Positions 10,712 to 20,023 are shown, numbered from the stretch's first letter. The stretch is 64,000 nucleotides of DNA from Phenylobacterium haematophilum (GCF_014196295.1 NZ_JACIDK010000004.1:248001-312000), one strand, 5' to 3'. Numbers and translations: made by a program. The notes: a model not told the origin generated them from the letters alone.

Positions 10712-11224
10712 ATGCATCGCGTGGTGATCCTTGGCAATTCGGGCAGCGGCAAGTCCCGCCTGGCGCGCCGGCTTGGCGGCGTCCTCGATCTGCCGGTGGT
10801 TCACCTCGACCCGCTCTACTATGGCCCTGGCTGGACCCCTGGTGATCCGACGGTGTTCCGCCAGCGCGTCGGCGAGGCGCTGGCCGGCGAGACCTGGATC
10901 GTGGACGGCAGCTTCTTGTCTCTCGTCGGCGATATCACCCTGCCCCGCGCCGAACTGATCGTCTGGCTAGAGCAGCCCCGCTGGCTTGCAATGACCCGGG
11001 CACTCAGACGATGCCTCGACCTCTCCGGCGCCGGGCGCGCCGATCTGCCTGATGGCTGCCGCGACACGCCCAGTCGCGAGATGCTGGCGGACATCTGGAA
11101 CTATGATCGCCACGCTCGCGCCGAGATCGAGCGTCGCCTGGCGCAGCTCGCTCCGTCAGCAAACGTGCGCAGGCTGGCAGGAGACCGCCCGGTAGAGGCC
11201 TTCCTGGAAGGCCTCACGCCGTGA
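10712..11224 (+). CDS. P-loop kinase-like ATPase (FlaR/topology modulation type)
   Basis: This 170-residue protein starts with a Walker A motif GNSGSGKS at residues 8-15, then LARRLGGVLDLPVVHLDPLYYGPGW. This is the pattern of small adenylate kinase-like proteins often annotated as DNA topology modulation protein FlaR. The lid-like region has DLSGAGRADLPDGC. Its true substrate is unknown. Its stop overlaps the start of the MFS gene (GTGA), so the two are cotranslated. Confidence 0.75.
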   Translation: MHRVVILGNSGSGKSRLARRLGGVLDLPVVHLDPLYYGPGWTPGDPTVFRQRVGEALAGETWIVDGSFLSLVGDITLPRAELIVWLEQPRWLAMTRALRRCLDLSGAGRADLPDGCRDTPSREMLADIWNYDRHARAEIERRLAQLAPSANVRRLAGDRPVEAFLEGLTP

Positions 11225-12438
11225 ACTCGGCTTTCCAACGTCTTTGGGCGGCGCAGGCGATCTCGGCCTTCGGCGCACGCATCACCCGCGAGGGCCTGCC
11301 CATCATGGCGGTGATCGCACTGGGCGCGCAGGCCGCGGTCCTGGGAGCGCTGGCCGCCGTCGCCAGCGGCGCGGCCCTGGTGGCGGCGCTGGGGGGCGCG
11401 CCGTACGTCGATCGCGCCCGCCGCCGGCCAGTGCTGATCTGGGCCGACCTGCTGCGCGCGGCGCTGCTGGTCTCCATTCCGCTCGCCGCGGCGCTCGGCG
11501 TGCTCGGTCTGCCGCAGCTGTTCGTGGTCGCGGCCCTGACGGCGGCGATCAGCGCGATCTTCGAGATGGCCAGCCACGCCTATCTGCCGACCCTGGTCGA
11601 ACGCGAAGGTCTGGTCGCGGCCAATTCCCGCCTGGCGGCGACCGACGCGACCGCCGAGGTCGGCGGCCCTGCCCTGGCGGGGCTGCTGTTCCAATGGCTC
11701 AGCGCGCCGATCGCCGTCGCGGTCAACGCGGCGACCTATGGCGCCTCGGCGCTGTGGCTGGCGACGATCAAGACGCCTGAGCCCGCGCCCTTTAATGGCC
11801 CGCGGGAAAACTGGGGCCGCGAATTCACGACCGGCTTACGCATGGCTTGGACCGACCGGCGCGTGCGACCGCTGCTGGTCATGGAGTCAGCGCAGGGACT
11901 GTTCGGCGGCGTGTTCAGCGCACTCTACGTGCTCTTCGCCATCCGCACGCTCGGCCTGTCGCCATCCATGCTCGGCTTGGCGATCGCGGCGGGCGGCGCA
12001 GGCGCATTGGCGGGAGCAGCCCTCGCGCCGCGCTTGGCGCTCCGGCTCGGCCACGGGCCGGCGATCCTGGCGGCGCTGACCGGCGCCGGGCTCGCCGTGC
12101 TGATCACGCCGTTCGCGCCCGCCAGTCCGACGGCGGGCCTAGCGACCCTTGTAGTCTCGCAGCTGATCGGCGACGCGCTGGCCGTGGCCGGCGTCATCCT
12201 GGCGGCGAGCCTGCGTCAGGCGATGGTTCCGCAGGCCGCCCTCGCCCGGGTCTCAGGCGCCTTCCTGGCCGGGCCGGGCGCGATGGCCGTCCTCGGAGCG
12301 CTGGGCGGCGGGGCGCTCGGCGCCGCCGTCGGACCACGTACGGCCCTGCTGATCGCCGCCCTTGGCTTCGTCGCCCTGCCGCTGATCGGAGCCCTGTCGC
12401 CGCTACGGAATTTGCGCGAGATTGACGCGGTCGATTGA
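11221..12438 (+). CDS. MFS transporter
   Basis: The 405-residue membrane protein has about twelve hydrophobic helices and the cytoplasmic loop YVDRARRRPVLIWADLLRA between helices 2 and 3, a motif A variant of major facilitator drug exporters. It begins at a GTG that overlaps the stop codon of the kinase-like gene. The substrate is unknown; the EmrB/TetA-like group of exporters is the closest general match. Confidence 0.85.
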   Translation: MNSAFQRLWAAQAISAFGARITREGLPIMAVIALGAQAAVLGALAAVASGAALVAALGGAPYVDRARRRPVLIWADLLRAALLVSIPLAAALGVLGLPQLFVVAALTAAISAIFEMASHAYLPTLVEREGLVAANSRLAATDATAEVGGPALAGLLFQWLSAPIAVAVNAATYGASALWLATIKTPEPAPFNGPRENWGREFTTGLRMAWTDRRVRPLLVMESAQGLFGGVFSALYVLFAIRTLGLSPSMLGLAIAAGGAGALAGAALAPRLALRLGHGPAILAALTGAGLAVLITPFAPASPTAGLATLVVSQLIGDALAVAGVILAASLRQAMVPQAALARVSGAFLAGPGAMAVLGALGGGALGAAVGPRTALLIAALGFVALPLIGALSPLRNLREIDAVD

Positions 12439-12473
12439 CCTCGCGCCAAGCGCTACCGATCTAGAAGGGCGTC

Positions 12474-13265
12474 ATGAGCGAACGCGTCCCCCATATGCCG
12501 GCGATCTTCGTCGGCCACGGCAGCCCGATGAACGCCCTCGGCGGCGACTATGCGCGAACCTGGCGCCAACTGGGCGACAGCCTGCCGCGCCCGAAGGCCA
12601 TCCTTTGCGTCTCGGCGCATTGGTACGTCGAGGAGACCGCGATCACAGCGATGAGCCAGCCGCGGACGATCCATGACTTCTACGGCTTCCCCAAGCCGCT
12701 CTACGACATCCAGTATCCGGCTCCGGGCGACGCCTGGCTGGTCGAGCGGGTCAGCGACCTGCTGGCGCCGATCCCGGTGCGGCATGACCACGACTGGGGC
12801 CTGGATCACGGGACCTGGTCGGTGCTGATGCACATGTTCCCGCAGGCGGACATCCCGGTCCTGCAACTGGCCATCGACCTGCGCCAGTCGGCGCAATTCC
12901 ACTATGACCTAGGCCGAAAGCTGGCCGAACTGCGCGACGAAGGCGTGCTGATCGTCGGCTCCGGCGATTGGGTGCACAACCTGCGCCTGGCGATCCGGGC
13001 CCAAAGCGCCGAGCCGCTCGACTGGGCCGACCGCTTCAACGAGACGGTCAAGGAGCTCATCGCCGTCCGTGACCATGGGCCGCTGATCGACTGGATGAGT
13101 CTGGGGCAGGACGCCCGCCTGTCGATTCCGACCGACGAGCACTACCTGCCGCTGCTTTATGTGCTTGGCGCTCAAGGCCAGGACGACGAGGTGCGCTTCT
13201 TCAATGACGCCATCGACCTGGGCGCGATCAGCATGACCGGGGTGGTGCTGGGCCGGGCCGCCTAG
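12474..13265 (+). CDS. ygiD: DODA-type extradiol ring-cleavage dioxygenase (YgiD-like)
   Basis: The 263-residue protein matches the 4,5-DOPA dioxygenase family: FVGHGSPMNAL near residue 10, SAHWY, HDHDWGLDHGTWSVLMHMFP with metal-binding His, and GSGDWVHNLR. Family members open catechol rings using a bound metal; the bacterial physiological substrate is usually unknown. It ends in a CTAG shared with the stop of the RTX gene on the other strand. Confidence 0.88.
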   Translation: MSERVPHMPAIFVGHGSPMNALGGDYARTWRQLGDSLPRPKAILCVSAHWYVEETAITAMSQPRTIHDFYGFPKPLYDIQYPAPGDAWLVERVSDLLAPIPVRHDHDWGLDHGTWSVLMHMFPQADIPVLQLAIDLRQSAQFHYDLGRKLAELRDEGVLIVGSGDWVHNLRLAIRAQSAEPLDWADRFNETVKELIAVRDHGPLIDWMSLGQDARLSIPTDEHYLPLLYVLGAQGQDDEVRFFNDAIDLGAISMTGVVLGRAA

Positions 13266-14533
13266 GCCGCGAAGATCCACCCGGCCGGCAGGGTCGAGGC
13301 CTGCACCCCGACCAGGGTCATCTGGGCCTCGCCGACCGTGACCACCGCGTCGGCGCCCTGCTGGGTGACGGTGTAGGTCCCGCCGCCCTCGATCCGCACG
13401 CGGTCGCCCTCGGCCGACGAGAAGTCGATCACGCGGTCGACGCCCGCTCCGTCGAAGATCGTGAAGGTGTCGGCGCCCAGCCCCCCGCTCATGGTGTCGG
13501 CTCCCCGATCGCCGAACAGCCAGTCGTCGCCGGCCCCGCCGATCATGGTGTCGTTGTCCTGGCCCCCGCGGATCGTGTCGGCCCCGGTGCCGCCGTAGCA
13601 GGTGTCGTCGCCCATGTTGCCGTAGACGAGGTCGTTGCCGCCGTCGCCATAGAGCAGGTCGCGCCCCTGGCCGCCGACCACCCAGTCATCGCCGCCGTAG
13701 CCGACGACCGTGTCCTCGCCCTGGTTGCCGTGCAGATCGTCGAACTCGTCGCCGCCTTCGAGGTAGTCGTTGCCGTCCTCGCCGCGCAGCATGTTGCGGC
13801 CGCCGTAGTCCACGAGGACGTCATCCCCTGCGCCGCCGAAGAAGGTGTCCGAGCCGGTCAGACCAATGAAGGTGTTGCTCGCGGCGTCGCCCCGCAGCAC
13901 GCCCCCGTGCTGAGATCCCATAAGCGACTCGATGCGGATCAGCTGATCCAGGCCGAAACCGGTAAACTGCGGCCCGGCGATATTGAGATCGATGTTGACG
14001 ACGCCGGGCGCGGCCGAGAAATCGGCCAGATCATCGTCGGCCCCGCCGTCCAGGACGTCGTCCCCGGGGCCGCCGTCCAGCAGGTCCATCCCGAAGCCGC
14101 CGATCAGGGTGTCGTTACCCGCCAATCCAGCCAGAGTGTCGTCATCGAAGCCGCCGTCGATATAGTCGCCGCCTCGGCCGCCGATGATGATGTCCTCGCC
14201 GAAGGTCGCGTAGACCCGCGTCCCATAGTGGCCGAGGAAGATCGCCTCGGCGTTGAAGACCCGCACGCCGCCCGGCAGGCCTTCCTGGTTGACCCAGACT
14301 TCAAGCGGGACGGTCGCTTGCTCCAGCGAGACGAGGTCCGTGCCCGCGCCGCCGTCGATGCGGTCGAGGCCGGCGCCATCCACGATCAAGTCGTCGCCCG
14401 CGCCGCCAAAGAGGGTGTCGTCGCCGGCCAGGCCCTCCAGGGAATCGTTGCCGCTGCCGCCGGCCAGGCTGTCATTGCCCGCGGTCCCGCTCAGCGTCTC
14501 GTTGTCCGCGGTCGTAATATAGGCGACGGTCAT
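13262..14533 (-). CDS. RTX calcium-binding secreted protein
   Basis: This 423-residue protein consists mostly of GGxGxDxLx nonapeptides in blocks (residues about 14-70, 100-165 and 215-375), which fold as calcium-bound parallel beta rolls. The C-terminal part GADTFTIFDGAGVDRVIDFS resembles the serralysin C-terminal domain that precedes a type I secretion signal. There is no Sec signal peptide, as expected for type I export. No enzymatic domain is present, so it is a pure RTX protein. The ATG at 14531-14533 (MTVAYITTADNE) is preferred over an upstream alternative. No type I exporter genes lie nearby. Confidence 0.9.
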   Translation of the reverse strand: MTVAYITTADNETLSGTAGNDSLAGGSGNDSLEGLAGDDTLFGGAGDDLIVDGAGLDRIDGGAGTDLVSLEQATVPLEVWVNQEGLPGGVRVFNAEAIFLGHYGTRVYATFGEDIIIGGRGGDYIDGGFDDDTLAGLAGNDTLIGGFGMDLLDGGPGDDVLDGGADDDLADFSAAPGVVNIDLNIAGPQFTGFGLDQLIRIESLMGSQHGGVLRGDAASNTFIGLTGSDTFFGGAGDDVLVDYGGRNMLRGEDGNDYLEGGDEFDDLHGNQGEDTVVGYGGDDWVVGGQGRDLLYGDGGNDLVYGNMGDDTCYGGTGADTIRGGQDNDTMIGGAGDDWLFGDRGADTMSGGLGADTFTIFDGAGVDRVIDFSSAEGDRVRIEGGGTYTVTQQGADAVVTVGEAQMTLVGVQASTLPAGWIFAA

Positions 14534-14611
14534 GCCGCATCCCCCCAGCGACCTGCCCCCGCCCCACGACAAGGCCGCCCCACTGGCAGGTCACGCTGGG
14601 TTAGCGTCGCA

Positions 14612-14640
14612 CGTCAAGGCTGCGCAATGCAACCTTGACG
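14612..14640 (-). terminator. Hairpin after ettA
   Basis: CGTCAAGG and CCTTGACG form a perfect 8-bp stem around a 13-base loop that can itself pair TGC with GCA. It begins five bases past the ettA stop codon. No T run follows on the minus strand, so it could be a weak terminator or an mRNA 3'-end stabiliser between ettA and the RTX gene. Confidence 0.45.
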
Positions 14641-14645
14641 CAAGG

Positions 14646-16313
14646 TCAGCGCGTAAACTTCTGGAACTTGATCCGATGCGGGATCAGGCTGTCGGCGCCC
14701 AGGCGGCGCTTCTTGTCTTCTTCATACGCTTCGAAGTTGCCCTCGAACCACTCTACGTGGCTGTCGCCTTCGAAGGCCAGAATGTGAGTGGCCAGACGGT
14801 CCAGGAACCAGCGGTCGTGGGAGATGACCACGGCGCAGCCGGCGAATTCCTCGAGCGCCTCTTCGAGATTCTGCAGGGTCTCGATGTCGAGGTCGTTGGT
14901 CGGTTCGTCGAGCAGGATGACGTTGCCGCCGGTGGTCAGGGTCTTGGCCAAGTGGACGCGGTTGCGCTCGCCGCCCGACAGCAGGCCGACCTTCTTCTGC
15001 TGGTCGCCGCCCTTGAAGTTGAACGAGCCCACATAGGAGCGCGTGTTGATCTCGCGCTTGCCGACCGTGAGGATGTCGAGGCCCTGGGAGACCTCCTGCC
15101 AGATGGTCTTGTTGGGATCGAGCGCGTCGCGGCTCTGGTCCACGTAGGACAGCTTCACCGTCTCGCCGAGACGGAAGGTCCCCGAATCCGGCTGCTCCTG
15201 GCCGGTGATGATCCGGAACAGGGTCGACTTGCCTGCGCCGTTCGGGCCGATGACGCCGACGATGCCGTTCGGCGGCAGGCTGAACGAGAGGTTCTCGAAC
15301 AGCACCTTGTCGCCATAGGCCTTCGAGAGGTTGTTGGCCTCGATGACAACGTTGCCGAGGCGCGGGCCCGGCGGGATCTGGATGGTCGAGAAGGTCTGCG
15401 CCTGACGCGAGTTCTCCTGCTCGCGCACCATGTCCTCATAGGCTGCCAGACGGGCCTTGGACTTGGCCTGACGGGCCTTGGCGCCCGAGCGCACCCATTC
15501 CAGTTCGCGGGTCATGGCGCGCTGGCGGGCCTCGGACTCCGATTGCTCCTGGACGATCCGCTTGGTCTTGGCTTCCAGCCAGCTGGAGTAGTTGCCTTCG
15601 TGCGGGTGGCCCTTGCCGCGGTCGAGTTCCAGCGTCCACTTCGTGACCTGGTCCAGGAAGTAGCGGTCGTGGGTGACGAGGATTACGCAGCCCGGGAAGG
15701 CTTCCAGGTGATGCTGCAGCCAGGCCACGGACTCGGCGTCCAGGTGGTTGGTCGGTTCGTCGAGCAGCAGCATGTCCGGCTTGGAGAGCAGCAGCCGGGC
15801 CAGCGCCACGCGGCGCTTCTCACCGCCCGACAGCTTGTCCACCGGCCAGTCGTTCGGCGGGCAGCGCAGGGCGTCCATGGCCATCTCGACGCGGCTGTCG
15901 ATGTCCCACAGGTCGCCGGCGTCGATCTTCTCCTGGAGGGCGGTCATCTCCTCCATGAGTTCGTCCGAGTAATCTTCGCCGAGCTTGGCGGCGATCTCGT
16001 TGTAGCGGTCGAAGATCTTCTTCTCTTCGCACCAGGCGATGACGTTGCCCCAGACGTTCAGCTGTTCGTCGAGGTGGGGCTCCTGCTGCAGGTAGCCCAT
16101 CTTCACGCCGTCGGCCGCCTTGGCCTCGCCGTTAAATTCCTTGTCGATCCCGGCCATGATCTTCAGCAGGGTCGATTTGCCCGAGCCGTTGACCCCGACC
16201 ACGCCGATCTTGGCGTCCGAGTAGAACGACAGCCAGATGTTCTCGAACACCTTCTTGCCGCCGGGATAGGCCTTCGTCAGGCCCTGCATCTGGAAAATAT
16301 ACTGCTGCGCCAT
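14646..16313 (-). CDS. ettA: Energy-dependent translational throttle protein EttA (ABC-F)
   Basis: The 555-residue length equals that of E. coli EttA. Two ABC domains are seen: Walker A GVNGSGKS at 40-47 with signature [16 protein letters not shown], and Walker [10 protein letters not shown] with signature [15 protein letters not shown]. Both domains have the DEPTN Walker B extension. The linker (about 240-300) is rich in Arg and Lys, and the arm insert lies in the first domain. There are no membrane segments. EttA binds the ribosomal E site and gates the first peptide bond according to the ATP/ADP ratio. Confidence 0.95.
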   Translation of the reverse strand: MAQQYIFQMQGLTKAYPGGKKVFENIWLSFYSDAKIGVVGVNGSGKSTLLKIMAGIDKEFNGEAKAADGVKMGYLQQEPHLDEQLNVWGNVIAWCEEKKIFDRYNEIAAKLGEDYSDELMEEMTALQEKIDAGDLWDIDSRVEMAMDALRCPPNDWPVDKLSGGEKRRVALARLLLSKPDMLLLDEPTNHLDAESVAWLQHHLEAFPGCVILVTHDRYFLDQVTKWTLELDRGKGHPHEGNYSSWLEAKTKRIVQEQSESEARQRAMTRELEWVRSGAKARQAKSKARLAAYEDMVREQENSRQAQTFSTIQIPPGPRLGNVVIEANNLSKAYGDKVLFENLSFSLPPNGIVGVIGPNGAGKSTLFRIITGQEQPDSGTFRLGETVKLSYVDQSRDALDPNKTIWQEVSQGLDILTVGKREINTRSYVGSFNFKGGDQQKKVGLLSGGERNRVHLAKTLTTGGNVILLDEPTNDLDIETLQNLEEALEEFAGCAVVISHDRWFLDRLATHILAFEGDSHVEWFEGNFEAYEEDKKRRLGADSLIPHRIKFQKFTR

Positions 16314-16421
16314 GAGGCGTCCGCGCTCGCTCTGCCGAAAAGATCAGGGAATTCGACGAGGGAGATAGCCGCCAGGAGCGGTCGGCGCAACGTGCGGGGC
16401 TCTCTGGCCTCCGCAGCGCGC

Positions 16422-16464
16422 AAGAAAAACGCCGCCCGCCCCGAGCAGGAAAGAGGCGGGCGGC
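16422..16464 (-). terminator. Intrinsic terminator of the CC_3452-like gene
   Basis: On the minus strand a 10-bp GC stem (GCCGCCCGCC pairing with GGCGGGCGGC) closes a 14-base loop and is followed by GTTTTTCTT. It lies 9 bases after the stop codon at 16474. Stem plus T tract is a standard Rho-independent terminator and isolates this gene from ettA. Confidence 0.8.
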
Positions 16465-16473
16465 GGGCCGCGC

Positions 16474-16833
16474 TTATTTCGCGGCGAGTTCCTGGTCGGC
16501 CCGGCTCTGGTCGCCCAGCCTGTTGCAGGCGGCGACGTTGCGCTCGGTCATCACGCGACCTCGGCTGTTGTAGCTGGCTAGCGGCCCGAGCGCCGTGGAG
16601 ACCTTGCGGCACTCCTTCATCAGCGAGTCCAGGCCCGCGCGACGCTCGGAGACGCCCTTGCAGGTGTCGCCTTCGCAGGTCCACTCGATGTCGCCGACGA
16701 CGGTCTTGGTCGGGGCGGACACCGGCGCCTGGAGCTTGGCGTTGGCGGAGAAACCGGAGCCGGCCGCGGCGGCCGGGGTGGCGATCAAAAGGGCCGCAGC
16801 AGTTGCGGCGAGGCAGAGAGCTTGAAATTGCAT
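16474..16833 (-). CDS. Small secreted protein, CC_3452-like family
   Basis: The 119-residue protein has a signal peptide (MQFQALCLAATAAALLIATPAAAA). The mature part is basic, with one close cysteine pair in WTCEGDTCKG and two later cysteines in MKECRK and VAACNRL. The arrangement (VVGDIEWTCEGDTC, then a helix ending in a Cys, LASYNSRGR, then an NVAACN-like end) fits the small family annotated in Caulobacterales as CC_3452. Its function is unknown. It is transcribed away from a TetR-family gene, with two identical 20-bp boxes between them, so it is a likely target of that regulator. Confidence 0.6.
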   Translation of the reverse strand: MQFQALCLAATAAALLIATPAAAAGSGFSANAKLQAPVSAPTKTVVGDIEWTCEGDTCKGVSERRAGLDSLMKECRKVSTALGPLASYNSRGRVMTERNVAACNRLGDQSRADQELAAK

Positions 16834-16853
16834 GTTGCGTCCTAACGACGTAG

Positions 16854-16873
16854 AAAAGGCACGATCGGTCACT
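16854..16873. repeat. 20-bp direct repeat, copy 1 (candidate TetR operator)
   Basis: AAAAGGCACGATCGGTCACT occurs here and again after a 7-base spacer. Its core GGCACGATCGGTCA is an imperfect palindrome around CGATCG. The two copies are the main feature of the divergent promoter region between the secreted-protein gene and the TetR gene. Confidence 0.75.
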
Positions 16874-16880
16874 AAGGCTA

Positions 16881-16900
16881 AAAAGGCACGATCGGTCACT
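16881..16900. repeat. 20-bp direct repeat, copy 2 (candidate TetR operator)
   Basis: This copy is identical to the one at 16854 and begins 27 bp further on, close to three helical turns apart less a few bases. It ends 26 bases before the preferred TTG start of the TetR gene, a position suited to autorepression. Confidence 0.75.
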
Positions 16901-16926
16901 TTTTGTCAAGCGGCGGGAGGCCGGAC

Positions 16927-17514
16927 TTGCGCAAAGGCGACGCCACACGGGCGAGGATCCTGGAAGAGACGGCGCGTCAGGCCGCGCTCAGAGGGTTCGG
17001 CGCCGTAAGCCTGAACGACGTGGCCGAGGCCGTCGGCCTGTCGAAGAGCGGCCTGTTCAAGCATTTCGAGTCCAAGGAGGCGATGGAACTGGTCGCCCTG
17101 GAGCAGGAGTTCGACCGCTTCGTCGAGTTCGTCTGGGCGCCGGCCGAGGCCCTGCCGCCGGGCCGGGCGCGGCTCGAGGCGATCTTCGAGCGCTGGCTGG
17201 ACTGGTCGGAAGTCGAGAAGGCGGCCGGCGGATGCCTGATCATGGCCGCCAGCATCGAGCTCGACGACCAGCCGGGGCCGCTGCGCGACCTGCTGCAGAA
17301 GCGCGTCCGGCAGTGGCGGCGCACGCTGTCGCGGGAAATGCAGGCCCTGCACGCCCCTCCCCTGCCCGACGAGGAGGTCGCCATGGCCGTCTTCCAGATG
17401 AAGAGCTACGTGCTCGGCCACAACGATGCGCGGCGAATGCTTGAGGACGCCGGCGCGCGAAAGGCGGCGCGGGCCGCATTCGGCGCGCTGCTGGATCGCC
17501 TCGCCCACCGCTGA
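16927..17514 (+). CDS. TetR/AcrR family transcriptional regulator
   Basis: The 195-residue protein has an N-terminal helix-turn-helix (SLNDVAEAVGLSKSGLFKHF, about residues 30-50) and an all-helical ligand domain. I prefer the TTG at 16927 because GGGAGG lies six bases before it and the product then begins RKGDATRARIL, the usual TetR opening. A TTG at 16903 would add eight residues and place the start at the edge of the second repeat. The ligand is unknown. The neighbouring divergent gene and the gene itself are the probable targets. Confidence 0.88.
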   Translation: MRKGDATRARILEETARQAALRGFGAVSLNDVAEAVGLSKSGLFKHFESKEAMELVALEQEFDRFVEFVWAPAEALPPGRARLEAIFERWLDWSEVEKAAGGCLIMAASIELDDQPGPLRDLLQKRVRQWRRTLSREMQALHAPPLPDEEVAMAVFQMKSYVLGHNDARRMLEDAGARKAARAAFGALLDRLAHR

Positions 17515-17574
17515 GCCGCGGAACGATCGCCGCGCTGCCGCGTACTCCTTCGCACCAGTTGTGAGGAGTACGTG

Positions 17575-17757
17575 ATGCACAAGGATCAGATCAAAGGCGC
17601 CGCCAAGGAAGCCACCGGCTCCATTAAGCAAGCCGCCGGCAAGGCGACCGGCAACCGCCGGCTCGAAGCCGATGGCGCTGTCGAGAAGACCGAAGGAAAG
17701 ATCCAGAAGGGCGTCGGCGACATCAAGGACGCCGCGCGCGACGCGCTGAAGCACTAG
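17575..17757 (+). CDS. CsbD family stress protein
   Basis: The 60-residue, Lys/Ala-rich hydrophilic protein has the family pattern DQIKGAAKEATGSIKQAAGK followed by a second GKIQKGVGDIKDAARDAL helix. CsbD proteins are abundant general-stress proteins of unknown mechanism. The ATG at 17575 has GAGGAG seven bases upstream; a GTG one codon earlier is less well spaced. A strong terminator follows. Confidence 0.9.
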   Translation: MHKDQIKGAAKEATGSIKQAAGKATGNRRLEADGAVEKTEGKIQKGVGDIKDAARDALKH

Positions 17758-17775
17758 CGGCGCCCCAGAACGAAA

Positions 17776-17803
17776 AAAGGCCGCGCCCAAAGGCGCGGCC
17801 TTT
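17776..17803. terminator. Bidirectional terminator between csbD and the TonB receptor gene
   Basis: AAAGGCCGCGCC and GGCGCGGCCTTT form a perfect 12-bp stem with a CAAA loop. It has A residues on the left and T residues on the right, so it can terminate transcripts from both converging genes. Confidence 0.88.
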
Positions 17804-17827
17804 CTCATGCCCGATCGGCGGAGCGGG

Positions 17828-20023
17828 CTAGAAGTCGACCTTCACCGACAGCCAAAGGCGCCGCGGCTCCTGGTTGTTCGTGTACTCCGGTGCATAGGCG
17901 ACCGGCGCGCCGTACGGCAGCAGGCGCACGAAGTCCTTGTTCAACAGGTTGTAGATCGTGGCGTTGACCGTCACGCGCTCGGTGACCTGGAACGAGCCGC
18001 CCACGTGGAACAGGCTGTAGGCCTTGAAGTCGCCGAGGGCGGCGCGAGACGGCGGATCACTGCGGAACCGCTCGCTGCGGTACTCGCCGCGCAGCCAGGC
18101 GGTCAGCCGCTCGGTGGCGTTCCAACGCAGGTCGGCATTGGCCATGTGCTCGGGCGTGTCGGTCAGCTTCTGGCCCGCCGACGCGCCGCTCTTCTGCTCG
18201 CTGTCGGTGTAGGTGTAGTTGGCGTTCAGCGTCCACGCTTCCAGGAAGCGCAGGCGCATGGCCGCCTCGACGCCACGAGTCTGAGCCTCGTCGATATTCA
18301 TGCTCTGGCCGAACGTAGCGAACGTCGGGAAGAAGCCGACGTCCACGCAGCCCGACGGCCGCGGCGCACCGGAGTTGTACTGGGCCAGCGTCATTCCGGC
18401 GCTGCAGTTCGCGATCGGAACGCCGGTGGCGATCTTGTCCTTGAACTGGTTGTCGAAGATCGTGACGTTCGCCGAGAAGCCTTCCAGGCTGTCGTAGTAG
18501 ACGCCGATCTCGCTGCTGGTGCTGGTCTCCGGCGTCAGGGTCGGGGTGCCCAGCAGCGGCAGGCGGCCCTGGTTGCCGAAGCCGTTGATTCCGCTGGCCA
18601 GTTGCTCCAGGCGCGGGGTCTTGAAGCCCTGGCTGACGCCGCCCTTCACCGTCCAGTGCTCGTTCGGGTTCCAGACGAGATAGGCGCGCGGGCTGAAGTG
18701 GCCGCCGAACTTGCTGTGGTCGTCATGGCGCGCGCCGACCGTCAGGGCGAGGGTCTCGGTGAAGCGCCACTCGTCCTCGGCGTAGATCGCCCATTGCTGA
18801 TGCTCGAAAATACCGGGGGCGACGCCGTCGATCATCTCGGCGTCCCAGTACTGGCCGCCCACGGTGAAGGTGTGGTCGCGCCACCGCGAGTAGAGCTTGG
18901 TGTCGAAAATGGTGTTGGTCGATTCTAACGCCCGCGGGCCGCCCGCGCCGGCGACGCCAGGCGGAATGATCCGGCCCTTTGTCTCGGTGATCCCCCGCGA
19001 GATGTTGCTCTCCAGCACCCCGAACGGCAGGCGCCAATTGTGCGCCAGGGCGTACTGCTGGCGATTGAACTCCAGAGCGTTGGCGTAGCCGCCGGCCACG
19101 GTGTTGGTGCCCATCTGCCCCTTGGAATTGTCGTACCACTGGGTGCCGACGTCCGCGTCAAGCCAGAAGTCCATGCTCTCGATCGGGGTCCAGCTGACCC
19201 GCGCGCCGTAGCCGCGAATCTCGCTCTTGGTCGGGCTGCGGCCGAAGCCGGCGACCGGCGTCCACACACCGCTGACGTTCTCGAACGTCAGGCTCGAGGC
19301 CTGCCGGTCGACGAAGGAGCCGCGCAGCGTCAGGCCAAGCAGACCTGGGACCAGCGGGCCGCTGGCGTAGACGTTGCCGCCGTAGACGTCGCCGAACTCT
19401 TTATCGGACTGGATGGTGCCATCTAGGGTGACCGAACCGCCCCAGGTCTCGCCGACCTTGCGCGTGATGATGTTGACGACGCCGCCCATGGCGTCCGAGC
19501 CGTAGAGCGTGGACACCGGCCCGCGCACCACCTCGATGCGCTCGATCGCGCTCACCGGCGGCATGAAGCTGGTCGAGGTTTCGCCAAAGCCGTTCGGCGT
19601 CACGCTGCCGGCGGTGTTTTGGCGGCGGCCGTCGATCAGGATCAGCGTGTAGTCGCTGCCCATACCGCGGATGTTGATGTTGAGGCCGCCGGTCTTGCCG
19701 ACCGAGCCGCCCACATCGACGCCCTCGATGGTCGAGAGCACCTCAGCCAGATTGGTCGCGCGCATCTGCTGCAGTTCGGTGCGGGAGATCACCGTCACGC
19801 TGGCCGGCGCGTCGACGATCTTCTGCTCGAAGCCGGCGGCAGTGACGACCACGCCCTCAATGTCGTTGACGTCGCTGGCCGCACTCTCTGCGCTGACCGC
19901 ACGGGCGGCGGGAGCCTTGCTCCGCTCCCCGCTCTCGACCTCGGCGAAAGCAGCTTCGCCCGCGAAGGCGAGACAAACGCCCGCGCTGGTCCTTATGAGG
20001 GCACGGGTAATCGGCGCCAACAA
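17828..20023 (-). CDS. TonB-dependent outer-membrane receptor (CirA/FepA-like)
   Basis: The 731-residue protein has a signal sequence, a plug domain (about 55-170) and a 22-strand barrel ending in KVDF with the usual terminal Phe. The plug contains DAPASVTVISRTELQQ, NINIRGMGSDYTLILIDGR and the box VRGPVSTLYGSDAMGGVVNI. This fits receptors for catecholate siderophores or colicin I. The TonB box is probably IEGVVVTA. The only plausible start is a TTG at 20021-20023. The substrate is unknown. No biosynthesis or ABC uptake genes lie next to it. Confidence 0.88.
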   Translation of the reverse strand: MLAPITRALIRTSAGVCLAFAGEAAFAEVESGERSKAPAARAVSAESAASDVNDIEGVVVTAAGFEQKIVDAPASVTVISRTELQQMRATNLAEVLSTIEGVDVGGSVGKTGGLNINIRGMGSDYTLILIDGRRQNTAGSVTPNGFGETSTSFMPPVSAIERIEVVRGPVSTLYGSDAMGGVVNIITRKVGETWGGSVTLDGTIQSDKEFGDVYGGNVYASGPLVPGLLGLTLRGSFVDRQASSLTFENVSGVWTPVAGFGRSPTKSEIRGYGARVSWTPIESMDFWLDADVGTQWYDNSKGQMGTNTVAGGYANALEFNRQQYALAHNWRLPFGVLESNISRGITETKGRIIPPGVAGAGGPRALESTNTIFDTKLYSRWRDHTFTVGGQYWDAEMIDGVAPGIFEHQQWAIYAEDEWRFTETLALTVGARHDDHSKFGGHFSPRAYLVWNPNEHWTVKGGVSQGFKTPRLEQLASGINGFGNQGRLPLLGTPTLTPETSTSSEIGVYYDSLEGFSANVTIFDNQFKDKIATGVPIANCSAGMTLAQYNSGAPRPSGCVDVGFFPTFATFGQSMNIDEAQTRGVEAAMRLRFLEAWTLNANYTYTDSEQKSGASAGQKLTDTPEHMANADLRWNATERLTAWLRGEYRSERFRSDPPSRAALGDFKAYSLFHVGGSFQVTERVTVNATIYNLLNKDFVRLLPYGAPVAYAPEYTNNQEPRRLWLSVKVDF

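Noticed and set aside
13400..14480. Tandem DNA repeats in the RTX gene
   Set aside because: They are the coding reflection of the Gly/Asp nonapeptides and not a mobile or CRISPR element.
14532..16853. Open frame of 773 codons on the plus strand
   Set aside because: It is antisense to ettA and has a low-complexity translation; ettA has full motif support.
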